The translations under genes were made by a program, and so were the position numbers. From Rhodoferax sp. (lineage in GTDB: Bacteria; Pseudomonadota; Gammaproteobacteria; Burkholderiales; Burkholderiaceae_C), in NCBI GenBank assembly GCA_020048255.1, contig JAIFMR010000202.1, positions 1 through 10,928 of the forward strand: 10,928 bases of DNA, read 5' to 3'. Positions within the stretch are counted from its first letter, which is position 1. Every line of letters starts with the position of its first letter. Below are positions 1 through 6,516 of this stretch, piece after piece. The notes below the pieces were generated by a model. The model was not told where the DNA came from and did no database searches. It saw only the letters and a list, made by a program, of their open reading frames with translations.

Positions 1-954
1 TTTTTCTTTCTGGTGGGGTTGGAGATCAAGCGTGAACTGCTCGAGGGCGAGCTCGCCAGTCTGCGGCAAGTGATGTTGCCGGCGGGCGCGGCGCTGGGCG
101 GCATGGCAGTGCCTGCCCTGATTTATGCCAGCATCAATGCCGGTGACCCGGTCGCTTTGCGTGGCTGGGGAATTCCCATGGCCACCGACATCGCCTTTGC
201 CTTGGGGATTTTGGTGTTGCTGGGCTCCAGAGTGCCGGCGTCTTTGAAAATTTTTCTGACGGCTGTGGCCATCCTGGACGACCTGGGTGCCATTCTGGTC
301 ATTGCATTTTTCTACACCGCCGATTTGTCGCTGTCCATGCTGTTGGCGGCTGGCGCGGGCTGCTTGTTGCTGCTGGCGCTAAACCGGGCACGGGTCACCG
401 CCATCGGCCCGTACGTGGTGGTGGGGCTGGTCATTTGGGTGTGCGTATTGAAATCTGGCATCCACGCCACGCTGGCGGGTGTGATCACGGCCCTGGCCAT
501 TCCCTTGACCGACGGCAAAGGCGGCTCGCCTTTGCAAACCGCCGAGCATGCGTTGCACCCCTGGGTGGCTTACTTGGTTTTGCCGGTGTTTGCCTTTGCC
601 AATGCCGGTGTTGACCTGGCTGGCGTGAGTTGGGCCACGGTAATGCAAACCGTGCCTTTGGGCATTGCCTGCGGCCTTCTTTTTGGTAAGTTCATGGGGG
701 TGTTTGGCGCTTCCTGGCTGCTGATACGGTTTGCCGGCGCCAAATTGCCTGAGCACAGTACTTGGCGGCAGTTTGCCGGTGTGGCGGTGTTGTGTGGTGT
801 GGGATTCACCATGAGCCTGTTCATTGGCTCACTGGCGTTTGAGGGCGCTGAAGCAGCCTATGCAGCACAGGTCAAAATTGGCGTGCTGCTGGGATCTATG
901 CTCAGCGCGGCTTTGGCGGTGACGATGTTGTTGCGCCCCGGGCGCCCAAACTGA
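1..954 (+). CDS. nhaA: Na+/H+ antiporter NhaA, 5' end outside the window
   Basis: Inner-membrane antiporter that exports Na+ (or Li+) in exchange for protons, used for sodium and pH homeostasis. The reading frame is open from base 1, where it encodes FFFLVGLEIKREL, a hallmark NhaA segment. The GTG at base 13 is therefore internal and the true start lies to the left. About 317 residues are visible. With an offset of 70 residues they line up with E. coli NhaA: visible D63 matches Asp133 (MATDIAFALG), D93-D94 match the ion-binding pair Asp163-Asp164 (ILDDLGAI), H155 matches the pH-response His225 (KSGIHATLAG), and K230 matches Lys300 (LLFGKFMG). All the key residues are therefore intact and about 70 N-terminal residues are missing. 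The conserved LPVFAFANAGV and CGVGFTMSLFIGSLAF segments are also present. It ends at TGA and converges on the YqhA-like gene, with 36 bases between the stops. The family assignment is very secure. Confidence 0.97.
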   Translation, partial: FFFLVGLEIKRELLEGELASLRQVMLPAGAALGGMAVPALIYASINAGDPVALRGWGIPMATDIAFALGILVLLGSRVPASLKIFLTAVAILDDLGAILVIAFFYTADLSLSMLLAAGAGCLLLLALNRARVTAIGPYVVVGLVIWVCVLKSGIHATLAGVITALAIPLTDGKGGSPLQTAEHALHPWVAYLVLPVFAFANAGVDLAGVSWATVMQTVPLGIACGLLFGKFMGVFGASWLLIRFAGAKLPEHSTWRQFAGVAVLCGVGFTMSLFIGSLAFEGAEAAYAAQVKIGVLLGSMLSAALAVTMLLRPGRPN

Positions 955-990
955 GTTGTGGCACGGCCGGGGGTGCGCCCAAGCAATGGC

Positions 991-1584
991 TCAGTGCGAC
1001 GCCGCTGGCCCGTGCGACATCAGCTTGTCGGTGTAGGCAATGGCAATCGCCGACAACAAGAACGTGATGTGAATGGCTGTTTGGGCAATGAGCACCTTGT
1101 CGCTGTAATTGGCTGCATTGATGAACGTCTTGAGCAGGTGAATCGAGCTGATGCCAATGATGGCAGTGGCCAGTTTGACCTTGAGAACGGATGCGTTGAC
1201 GTGGTCTAGCCATTCGGGTTGGTCTTCGTGGCCCTCTAGGTTTAGCCGGCTCACAAAGGTCTCATAACCACCCACAATCACCATGATCAGCAGGTTAGAA
1301 ATCATGACCACGTCTATCAAAGCCAGCACCACCAGCATGATGACGGTCTCGTTAAGTTGTGTGATGGGTGCGTCTGTCTTGTAGCCAATGCTGTCGATCA
1401 GGGCTTGGAGCGCGGTCTGGCTGCCGAAAGCAGCCTCCAGCAGGTGCACCAATTCGACCCAAAAGTGAAAAACATAAACACCTTGCGCCGCGATCAAGCC
1501 AAGGTACAGCGGCAGCTGCAGCCATCGGCTGGCAAAAATAAAGCGGGGGATCGGGCGCAGCGGACGAGGCGAGGGTGTGGACAT
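991..1584 (-). CDS. UPF0114 / YqhA-like inner-membrane protein, function unknown
   Basis: About 197 residues with four predicted membrane segments, near residues 24-45, 82-104, 135-155 and 165-185. It resembles E. coli YqhA (UPF0114) in the ASRWLQLPLYLGL start, the GGYETFVSRL motif after the second membrane segment, and the ISSIHLLKTFI and IHITFLLSAIAIAYTDKL stretches near the end. E. coli YqhA is about 164 residues; this protein is longer through an N-terminal Pro/Arg-rich tail and a larger first periplasmic or cytoplasmic loop. No biochemical role is established for the family. The start chosen is ATG at 1584. An upstream in-frame ATG at 1617 would add 11 residues, but it overlaps a TAAAAT -10-like box and neither start has a clear Shine-Dalgarno. 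The gene is divergent from acs and convergent with nhaA, so it is probably transcribed alone. Family call strong, start uncertain. Confidence 0.88.
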   Translation of the reverse strand: MSTPSPRPLRPIPRFIFASRWLQLPLYLGLIAAQGVYVFHFWVELVHLLEAAFGSQTALQALIDSIGYKTDAPITQLNETVIMLVVLALIDVVMISNLLIMVIVGGYETFVSRLNLEGHEDQPEWLDHVNASVLKVKLATAIIGISSIHLLKTFINAANYSDKVLIAQTAIHITFLLSAIAIAYTDKLMSHGPAASH

Positions 1585-1615
1585 GGGTTTGACAGGCTGA
1601 TAAAACAAAAGGGGC

Positions 1616-1621
1616 ATTTTA
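1616..1621 (-). promoter_or_regulatory. Possible -10 box for the YqhA-like gene
   Basis: On the minus strand this reads TAAAAT, one base from the TATAAT consensus. A transcript starting about seven bases downstream would have a leader of roughly 25 bases before the ATG at 1584. No convincing -35 box is seen at the expected distance, so this is a weak call based on one hexamer and its placement. Confidence 0.3.
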
Positions 1622-1636
1622 CGGCCGAAGGCCTGA

Positions 1637-1649
1637 ACTGAACTTCAGT
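1637..1649. promoter_or_regulatory. Short inverted repeat between divergent yqhA-like and acs genes
   Basis: ACTGAA-C-TTCAGT, a perfect 6-base inverted repeat with a one-base centre, lies in the roughly 130-base gap between the two divergent starts. Its position fits a regulator operator acting on acs, the YqhA-like gene, or both. It is short enough to arise by chance and no family of regulator can be named from it. Confidence 0.25.
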
Positions 1650-1701
1650 CAGTAGCATGTAAGTGCAAGCTAAGACATTAGTGGGCGAAATTTACTTAAC
1701 T

Positions 1702-1709
1702 AGAGGAGA
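1702..1709 (+). promoter_or_regulatory. Ribosome binding site that fixes the acs start
   Basis: AGAGGAGA lies 7-8 bases upstream of the GTG at 1717 and is a near-consensus Shine-Dalgarno. It supports GTG 1717 over the GTG at 1663, which is in frame 18 codons earlier and has no comparable site. The 18 extra residues also have no counterpart that I recognise in acetyl-CoA synthetases. Confidence 0.8.
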
Positions 1710-1716
1710 CTTATCC

Positions 1717-3714
1717 GTGACCACACCAAAATCTGCTGTCGAATCCACCTTGGTTGAAAACCGTGTTTTTCCGCCCAGCGAAGCCACTGTCAAAGCGGCA
1801 CGCATTTCGGGCATGGATGGCTATAACGCGTTGTGCGCTGAAGCAGAAAAAGATTTTCAAGGTTTTTGGGCCCGTCTTGCGCGTGAAAACGTGGTCTGGA
1901 ACAAGCCCTTTACCAAAACATTGGACGAGTCCAATGCGCCTTTTTACAAGTGGTTTGAAGACGGCGAACTCAACGCGTCGGCCAACTGCCTTGACAAGCA
2001 CATGGGTACGCCCAATGAGAACAAGGTCGCCGTGATTTTTGAAGCTGACGGCGGCGAAGTCACCAAAACCACATACAAAGAACTGCTGGCCAAAGTCAGC
2101 CAGTTCGCCAATGCGCTCAAAGCCCGTGGCATCAACAAGGGTGACCGCGTCCTGATTTACATGCCCATGACGCTTGAAGGCGTGGTGGCCATGCAGGCTT
2201 GCGCCCGTATTGGCGCCACCCACAGCGTCGTGTTCGGTGGTTTTTCGGCCAAGGCGCTGCAGGAACGCATCATGGACGCAGGTGCTGTGGCTGTGGTCAC
2301 TGCCAACTTCCAGATGCGTGGCGGCAAACAGTTGCCCCTGAAGGGCATTGTGGACGAAGGCCTGGGCCTGGGTGGCTGCGAGTCGATCAAGACCGTGTTT
2401 GTGTTTGAACGCACACCGGCTGCCTGCAACATGGTTGCCGGCCGTGACATCACCTTCACAGAAGCGCTGGCCGGTCAAAGCACGGAATGCGCACCAGTCA
2501 TGGTAGGTGCCGAGCATCCGCTGTTCATCTTGTTTACCTCGGGCTCTACGGGTAAACCCAAGGGTGTGCAACACGCCACCGGCGGTTTTGTCTTGTGGTC
2601 CAAGTTGACCATGGACTGGACTTTTGATCTGAAGGCAGACGATGTGTTCTGGTGCACCGCCGACATCGGCTGGATCACGGGTCACGCCTATGTGGCTTAC
2701 GGTCCTCTGGCTGCAGGCGCCACCCAGATCATTTTTGAAGGTATTCCGACTTACCCGAATGCTGGTCGTTTCTGGCAGATGATTGAGCGTCACAAATGCT
2801 CCATTTTCTACACCGCCCCCACCGCGATTCGCTCACTCATCAAGTCGGCTGAGTCGGACGAAAAAGTTCATCCGGACCGCTCCGACCTCACCAGCCTGCG
2901 CATTTTGGGCTCGGTGGGTGAACCCATCAACCCCGAAGCCTGGATGTGGTACTACAAGAACATCGGCCATGAGAAATGCCCGATTGTGGACACCTTCTGG
3001 CAGACCGAAACCGGTGGTCATATGATCACGCCTCTGCCTGGCGCCACACCGCTGGTGCCGGGTAGCTGCACCTTGCCATTGCCTGGCATCATGGCCGCCA
3101 TCGTGGACGAAGCTGGCCACGACGTGCCCAATGGTTCAGGCGGTATGCTTGTGGTCAAGCGCCCCTGGCCGTCCATGATTCGCACCATTTGGAACGACCC
3201 CGAGCGTTTCAAGAGCAGTTATTTCCCACCGGAAATGGGCGGTACCTATTACCTGGCGGGCGACGGCGCGGTGCGCAGCGAAGACCGCGGCTACTTCCGC
3301 ATCACCGGCCGTATCGACGACGTGCTGAACGTCTCCGGTCACCGGATGGGCACCATGGAAATCGAATCCGCCTTGGTGGCCAAGACCGACTTGGTGGCTG
3401 AAGCTGCCGTGGTAGGCCGTCCGGACGACCTGACCGGTGAAGCCATTTGCGCATTTGTGGTCTTGAAGCGTGGTGTGCCTTCGGGCGACGAAGCCAAGCA
3501 AATTGCCAAAGAGTTGCGCGACTGGGTGGCCAAAGAAATCGGCCCGATTGCCAAGCCCAAGGACATTCGCTTTGGTGAGAACCTGCCCAAGACACGTTCG
3601 GGCAAGATCATGCGCCGCCTGCTGCGTTCGCTGGCCAAGGGTGAAACCATTACCCAAGATACTTCCACGCTGGAAAACCCAGCGATTCTGGGTCAGCTGG
3701 GTCAAACCTACTGA
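1717..3714 (+). CDS. acs: Acetyl-CoA synthetase (acetate-CoA ligase, AMP-forming)
   Basis: Cytoplasmic enzyme that activates acetate with ATP to acetyl-AMP and then to acetyl-CoA, feeding the TCA cycle and glyoxylate shunt. The product is 665 residues from the GTG start (E. coli Acs is 652), with a slightly longer N-terminus. The adenylate-forming motifs appear in order: the phosphate loop SGSTGKPKG at residues 275-283; DTFWQTETGG at 425-434, whose W428 matches the Trp414 that restricts the acyl pocket to acetate in Salmonella Acs; YLAGDGA followed by GYFRITGRIDDVLNVSGHR in the hinge and C-terminal domain; and KTRSGKIMRRLLR near the C-terminus. K630 in that last motif is the catalytic lysine that is acetylated by Pat-type enzymes and deacetylated by CobB in other bacteria, so post-translational control is plausible. 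It appears monocistronic: divergent from the YqhA-like gene upstream and closed by two hairpins downstream. Very secure. Confidence 0.98.
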   Translation: MTTPKSAVESTLVENRVFPPSEATVKAARISGMDGYNALCAEAEKDFQGFWARLARENVVWNKPFTKTLDESNAPFYKWFEDGELNASANCLDKHMGTPNENKVAVIFEADGGEVTKTTYKELLAKVSQFANALKARGINKGDRVLIYMPMTLEGVVAMQACARIGATHSVVFGGFSAKALQERIMDAGAVAVVTANFQMRGGKQLPLKGIVDEGLGLGGCESIKTVFVFERTPAACNMVAGRDITFTEALAGQSTECAPVMVGAEHPLFILFTSGSTGKPKGVQHATGGFVLWSKLTMDWTFDLKADDVFWCTADIGWITGHAYVAYGPLAAGATQIIFEGIPTYPNAGRFWQMIERHKCSIFYTAPTAIRSLIKSAESDEKVHPDRSDLTSLRILGSVGEPINPEAWMWYYKNIGHEKCPIVDTFWQTETGGHMITPLPGATPLVPGSCTLPLPGIMAAIVDEAGHDVPNGSGGMLVVKRPWPSMIRTIWNDPERFKSSYFPPEMGGTYYLAGDGAVRSEDRGYFRITGRIDDVLNVSGHRMGTMEIESALVAKTDLVAEAAVVGRPDDLTGEAICAFVVLKRGVPSGDEAKQIAKELRDWVAKEIGPIAKPKDIRFGENLPKTRSGKIMRRLLRSLAKGETITQDTSTLENPAILGQLGQTY

Positions 3715-3725
3715 TGCTACAGAAT

Positions 3726-3768
3726 AAAGAGCTTCTGGCGCTTACACAGTAAGGGCTAGAGGCTCTTT
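3726..3768 (+). terminator. Long 20-pair hairpin just after acs
   Basis: Bases 3726-3745 pair with 3749-3768 around an ACA triloop, starting 12 bases after the acs stop. In the plus-strand RNA the stem has two G-U wobbles and one G-G mismatch; in the minus-strand RNA the wobbles become A-C mismatches. It is therefore likely made for the acs transcript. It is followed by only a short run of T, so it may be a weak terminator, a 3'-end stabiliser, or a processing site rather than a full intrinsic terminator. Confidence 0.6.
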
Positions 3769-3787
3769 TAGGTCGATTCCTGAAATT

Positions 3788-3815
3788 AAAAAAGCCCGCC
3801 GTCGCGGGCTTTTTT
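3788..3815. terminator. Bidirectional rho-independent terminator between acs and cytochrome c
   Basis: AAAAAAGCCCGC (3788-3799), a CGTC loop, and GCGGGCTTTTTT (3804-3815) form a perfect 12-pair stem with a GC core and a six-T tail on either strand. It lies between the convergent acs and cytochrome c genes and can end transcripts from both sides. Confidence 0.92.
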
Positions 3816-3845
3816 GTGGCGCATTTATCTTGTGCTGGTTGGCTG

Positions 3846-4108
3846 TTATTGCGTCAAAACCCACTTTGCCAAGGCTTCCGCTTCGGCTTGGCTGACTTGT
3901 GGGTTGGCGGGCATGGGCACAGCACCCCACACGCCGGCGCCGCCTTTCATGATTTTGGTCACCAGCTTGGCATTGGCGTTTTGACCAGCGTATTTTTTAC
4001 TCACGTCTTTGTAGGACGGGCCGACAATCTTTTTCTCAACCGCGTGGCAGGCCATGCAGTTTTTCTTTTGTGCCAAAGCTTGATCGGCCAGCAAAGTGCG
4101 CGTTTCAT
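3846..4108 (-). pseudogene. Class I cytochrome c (c-551/552 type) with disrupted signal peptide
   Basis: The mature region resembles small periplasmic monohaem electron carriers of the c-551/552 type. It has the haem-attachment motif CMACH, then KKIVGPSYKDVSKKYAG, and the region GVWGAVPMPANPQ whose Met would be the axial haem ligand, ending in an ALAKWVL helix. What is wrong is the 5' end. An ATG at 4108 with a good upstream AAGGA begins MKRAL, a typical signal-peptide start, but its frame is shifted relative to the cytochrome and stops after about 32 codons. In the cytochrome frame there is only a TTG at 4094, with a TGA seven codons upstream and no hydrophobic segment. Only 50 bases separate the ATG from the first haem Cys codon, where homologues have about 30 codons, so a deletion of 3n+1 bases (about 40-46) is inferred. 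Without export the haem cannot be attached by periplasmic Ccm/Ccs systems. It could also be an assembly error. TTG 4094-3846 would give an 82-residue protein. Confidence 0.8.
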
Positions 4109-4235
4109 GGCATCATCCTTCAAAGTATTCAATTGGTGAGCGTTTAACGGCATTGTAGGGACGGTGGTTGACATGCCCTGGCGAAATACCAGAAGGGCTG
4201 GGGGTATTCATCTGACACAACGAAGGAGTGACGTC

Positions 4236-4481
4236 ATGTATTTGTTGATCTTGGGTTTGATTTTGTTGGTGTTGAAGTACCTGGAGTTTGGCCCGGTTGC
4301 CCTGTGGTCCTGGTGGCTGGTTTTGGTACCGTTTGCGTTGGCCGTCGCCTGGTGGTCCTGGGCCGACAACACGGGTTACACCAAAAGAAAAGCCATGGAG
4401 CGCGAAGACAAACGCCGCGCGGACCGTCGGGATCGCACCAAAGAGGCACTTGACGAAAAGTACAGCAAAACCCGCCGCTGA
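4236..4481 (+). CDS. Small Trp-rich membrane protein (TIGR04438-like)
   Basis: An 81-residue protein starting at ATG 4236, with a clear GAAGGAG Shine-Dalgarno at 4222-4228 and a seven-base spacer; an in-frame start at 4164 is longer but lacks such a site. It has two hydrophobic segments, about residues 2-17 and 20-45. The second holds six tryptophans in the clusters WSWW and WWSWAD. The rest, from about residue 48, is a strongly charged Lys/Arg/Glu/Asp tail (KRKAMEREDKRRADRRDRTK) that probably lies in the cytoplasm as a helix. This architecture matches the small Trp-rich proteins known from Betaproteobacteria (TIGR04438, recalled from family knowledge), which have no known function. It lies between the divergent damaged cytochrome c gene and ilvD; 116 bases and a likely promoter separate it from ilvD, so co-transcription with ilvD is possible but not required. 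Confidence 0.82.
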   Translation: MYLLILGLILLVLKYLEFGPVALWSWWLVLVPFALAVAWWSWADNTGYTKRKAMEREDKRRADRRDRTKEALDEKYSKTRR

Positions 4482-4542
4482 AGCACACGTTGGTGTCGCG
4501 GGGCTTCTCGTTCAGGGATGGGCTCTTGCCAGCTCTGTGGGC

Positions 4543-4548
4543 CATAAT
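4543..4548 (+). promoter_or_regulatory. Possible -10 box for ilvD
   Basis: CATAAT in the context GGGCCATAATCTG, one base from TATAAT, about 50 bases before the ilvD start. A start site near 4555 would give a leader of about 43 bases. A TTGCCA upstream is only 11 bases away, too close for a normal -35, so the -35 would be weak. Confidence 0.35.
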
Positions 4549-4597
4549 CTGCCACGCATTTTTCACCTGTTTTTAAACGCTACTGATCAAGAACACC

Positions 4598-6457
4598 ATG
4601 CCCGCCTATCTTTCCAAAACCTCCACCGCTGGTCGCAATATGGCGGGCGCACGTTCTCTTTGGCGTGCCACCGGCATGAAAGACGATGACTTCAGCAAGC
4701 CCATCATTGCAGTGGTGAACTCGTTCACGCAGTTTGTGCCAGGCCATGTGCACCTGAAAGATCTGGGACAACTGGTGGCGCGTGAGATTGAAGCTGCGGG
4801 TGGAGTGGCCAAAGAGTTCAACACCATTGCTGTGGACGACGGTATTGCCATGGGCCATGACGGCATGCTGTATTCGCTGCCGAGCCGCGACATCATTGCC
4901 GACTCGGTGGAGTACATGGTCAACGCCCATTGCGCCGATGCGATGGTGTGCATTTCCAACTGCGACAAGATCACCCCGGGCATGTTGATGGCTGCCATGC
5001 GACTGAATATACCGGTGGTGTTTGTGTCGGGTGGCCCCATGGAAGCCGGCAAGGTCAAACTGGCCAACCCAACCACGCACACCCTGGAATTCAAAAAGCT
5101 CGACCTGATCGACGCGATGGTGATGGCGGCTGACGACAAGGTGAGTGATGCTGATGTGGCCGAGGTGGAGCGCTCCGCCTGCCCGACCTGCGGTTCGTGT
5201 TCGGGCATGTTCACGGCCAATTCCATGAACTGCCTGACCGAGGCCCTGGGCCTGGCCTTGCCTGGCAACGGCACGGTGGTGGCGACCCACGCTGACCGCG
5301 AGCAGCTGTTCAAACGTGCCGGTCACCTGGCCGTCGAGCTGTGCCAGCGCTATTACGAGCAAGACGACAGCAGTGTGTTGCCACGCTCCATGGGCTTCAA
5401 GGCCTTTGAGAACGCCATCACCTTGGATATTGCCATGGGTGGTTCCACCAACACCATCCTGCACATTCTGGCGATTGCACAGGAGGCAGAAATTGACTTC
5501 ACCCTGGCCGACATCGACCGCCTTTCGCGCTCGGTGCCCCAGCTGTGCAAGGTGGCACCCAACACCAACAAGTACCACATTGAAGACGTGCACCGCGCTG
5601 GCGGTATTTATGGCATCCTGGGCGAGCTGGACCGCGCTGGCAAGCTGCACACCGATGTGCCCACGGTGCACAGCAAGACCTTGCGAGAAGCACTGGACCT
5701 CTGGGACATCGCCCGTAACCCGTCCGAAGGCGTCAAGACCTTTTACATGGCCGGCCCCGGTGGCATTCCCACCCAGGTGGCCTTCAGCCAGAACGCCCGC
5801 TGGCCCAGCCTGGACGCGGACCGTGCCGAAGGCTGTATTCGCTCTGGCGCGCATGCCTTCTCGCAAGAGGGTGGCCTGGCGGTGCTGCGTGGCAACATCG
5901 CGCTGGACGGCTGCGTCGTCAAGACCGCCGGCGTGGACGACAGCCTGATGGTGTTTGAAGGCCCGGCCCATGTGGTGGAAAGCCAGGACGAGGCGGTAGA
6001 GCATGTCCTGAATGACCAGGTCAAGGCCGGTGATGTGGTGATCGTGCGTTATGAAGGCCCCAAGGGCGGCCCGGGTATGCAAGAAATGTTGTACCCCACC
6101 AGTTACATCAAGTCCAAGGGCCTGGGCAAGGCCTGTGCCTTGCTGACCGATGGTCGTTTTTCAGGCGGCACCTCGGGCCTGTCGATCGGTCACGCTTCGC
6201 CTGAAGCGGCCGCTGGCGGTGCCATCGGCCTGGTGCGTAACGGCGACCGAATTCGTATTGACATTCCCAACCGCTCCATCAACGTTCTGTTGTCGGATGA
6301 CGAATTGGCGCACCGCCGTGCTGAGCAGGACGCCAAGGGATGGAAGCCCGCCATGCCACGCAAGCGCAAGGTGTCGGCTGCGCTCAAGGCTTATGCCAAG
6401 CTGGTGATGTCGGCTGACAAGGGCGCGGTGCGCGACCTGTCTCTGCTGGAGGATTAG
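4598..6457 (+). CDS. ilvD: Dihydroxy-acid dehydratase IlvD
   Basis: Cytoplasmic Fe-S dehydratase that converts 2,3-dihydroxy-isovalerate and 2,3-dihydroxy-3-methylvalerate to their 2-keto acids, the penultimate step to valine and isoleucine and a source of precursors for leucine and pantothenate. It has 619 residues, close to E. coli IlvD (616), and aligns without gaps of note. It starts with MPAYLSKTSTAGRNMAGAR, typical of the family, at ATG 4598; no strong Shine-Dalgarno precedes it. Cluster and metal residues are present: C122 in ISNCDKITPGML, with D123 and K124 (the lysine carbamylated in related structures); C195 in CPTCGSCSGMFTANSMNC; and AVDDGIAMGHDGM for Mg2+. The C-terminal domain has YEGPKGGPGMQEMLYPTS and DGRFSGGTSGLSIGH. 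The E. coli-like long form suggests an oxygen-sensitive [4Fe-4S] cluster, though the cluster type is inferred from family resemblance. No leader-peptide attenuator is visible upstream. Confidence 0.98.
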   Translation: MPAYLSKTSTAGRNMAGARSLWRATGMKDDDFSKPIIAVVNSFTQFVPGHVHLKDLGQLVAREIEAAGGVAKEFNTIAVDDGIAMGHDGMLYSLPSRDIIADSVEYMVNAHCADAMVCISNCDKITPGMLMAAMRLNIPVVFVSGGPMEAGKVKLANPTTHTLEFKKLDLIDAMVMAADDKVSDADVAEVERSACPTCGSCSGMFTANSMNCLTEALGLALPGNGTVVATHADREQLFKRAGHLAVELCQRYYEQDDSSVLPRSMGFKAFENAITLDIAMGGSTNTILHILAIAQEAEIDFTLADIDRLSRSVPQLCKVAPNTNKYHIEDVHRAGGIYGILGELDRAGKLHTDVPTVHSKTLREALDLWDIARNPSEGVKTFYMAGPGGIPTQVAFSQNARWPSLDADRAEGCIRSGAHAFSQEGGLAVLRGNIALDGCVVKTAGVDDSLMVFEGPAHVVESQDEAVEHVLNDQVKAGDVVIVRYEGPKGGPGMQEMLYPTSYIKSKGLGKACALLTDGRFSGGTSGLSIGHASPEAAAGGAIGLVRNGDRIRIDIPNRSINVLLSDDELAHRRAEQDAKGWKPAMPRKRKVSAALKAYAKLVMSADKGAVRDLSLLED

Positions 6458-6488
6458 TCCGTCTATTCGGCGCCGTTGCAGTTGAATT

Positions 6489-6516
6489 CCCGATTTCGAC
6501 GGTCTGTCGCATCGGG
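6489..6516. promoter_or_regulatory. Interrupted inverted repeat in the ilvD-efflux operon gap
   Basis: CCCGAT pairs with ATCGGG and, inside it, CGAC pairs with GTCG around GGTCT, leaving a small TT/C internal loop: a 10-pair hairpin 31 bases after the ilvD stop. There is no T-run after it on either strand, so it is not a standard intrinsic terminator. It may protect the ilvD 3' end or be a regulator site for the efflux operon. The 207-base gap also holds GGCCC/GGGCC (6551-6571) and CGCCTG/CAGGCG (6602-6618) inverted repeats. Confidence 0.4.

Noticed and set aside
933..980. GC-rich repeats GCGCCC-C-GGGCGC and GCGCCC at the end of nhaA as a terminator
   Set aside because: The compact palindrome has a one-base loop and lies in the coding sequence, the distant pairing has a 29-base loop, and there is no T-run on either strand.
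1663..1716. GTG at 1663 as the acs start
   Set aside because: No Shine-Dalgarno, and the extra 18 residues are not recognised in the family; AGAGGAGA points to GTG 1717.
1711..2793. A 360-codon open frame antisense to acs
   Set aside because: Low-complexity shadow with no domain or ribosome binding site; acs on the other strand is unambiguous.
4168..4173. Perfect TTGACA as a -35 box for the small Trp-rich gene
   Set aside because: No -10-like hexamer lies 15-19 bases downstream, so a sigma-70 promoter cannot be supported. A GG-N10-GC pattern nearby is too poor a match for sigma-54.
4164..4235. N-terminal extension of the small Trp-rich protein from 4164
   Set aside because: The internal ATG at 4236 has a strong GAAGGAG at the right distance and starts directly with the hydrophobic segment; the extension is polar and lacks a binding site.
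4580..6082. A 500-codon open frame antisense to ilvD
   Set aside because: Its predicted product is His/Gly/Val-rich without any recognisable domain, and the sense strand encodes a full-length IlvD. Long antisense frames are common opposite GC-rich genes with strong third-base bias.
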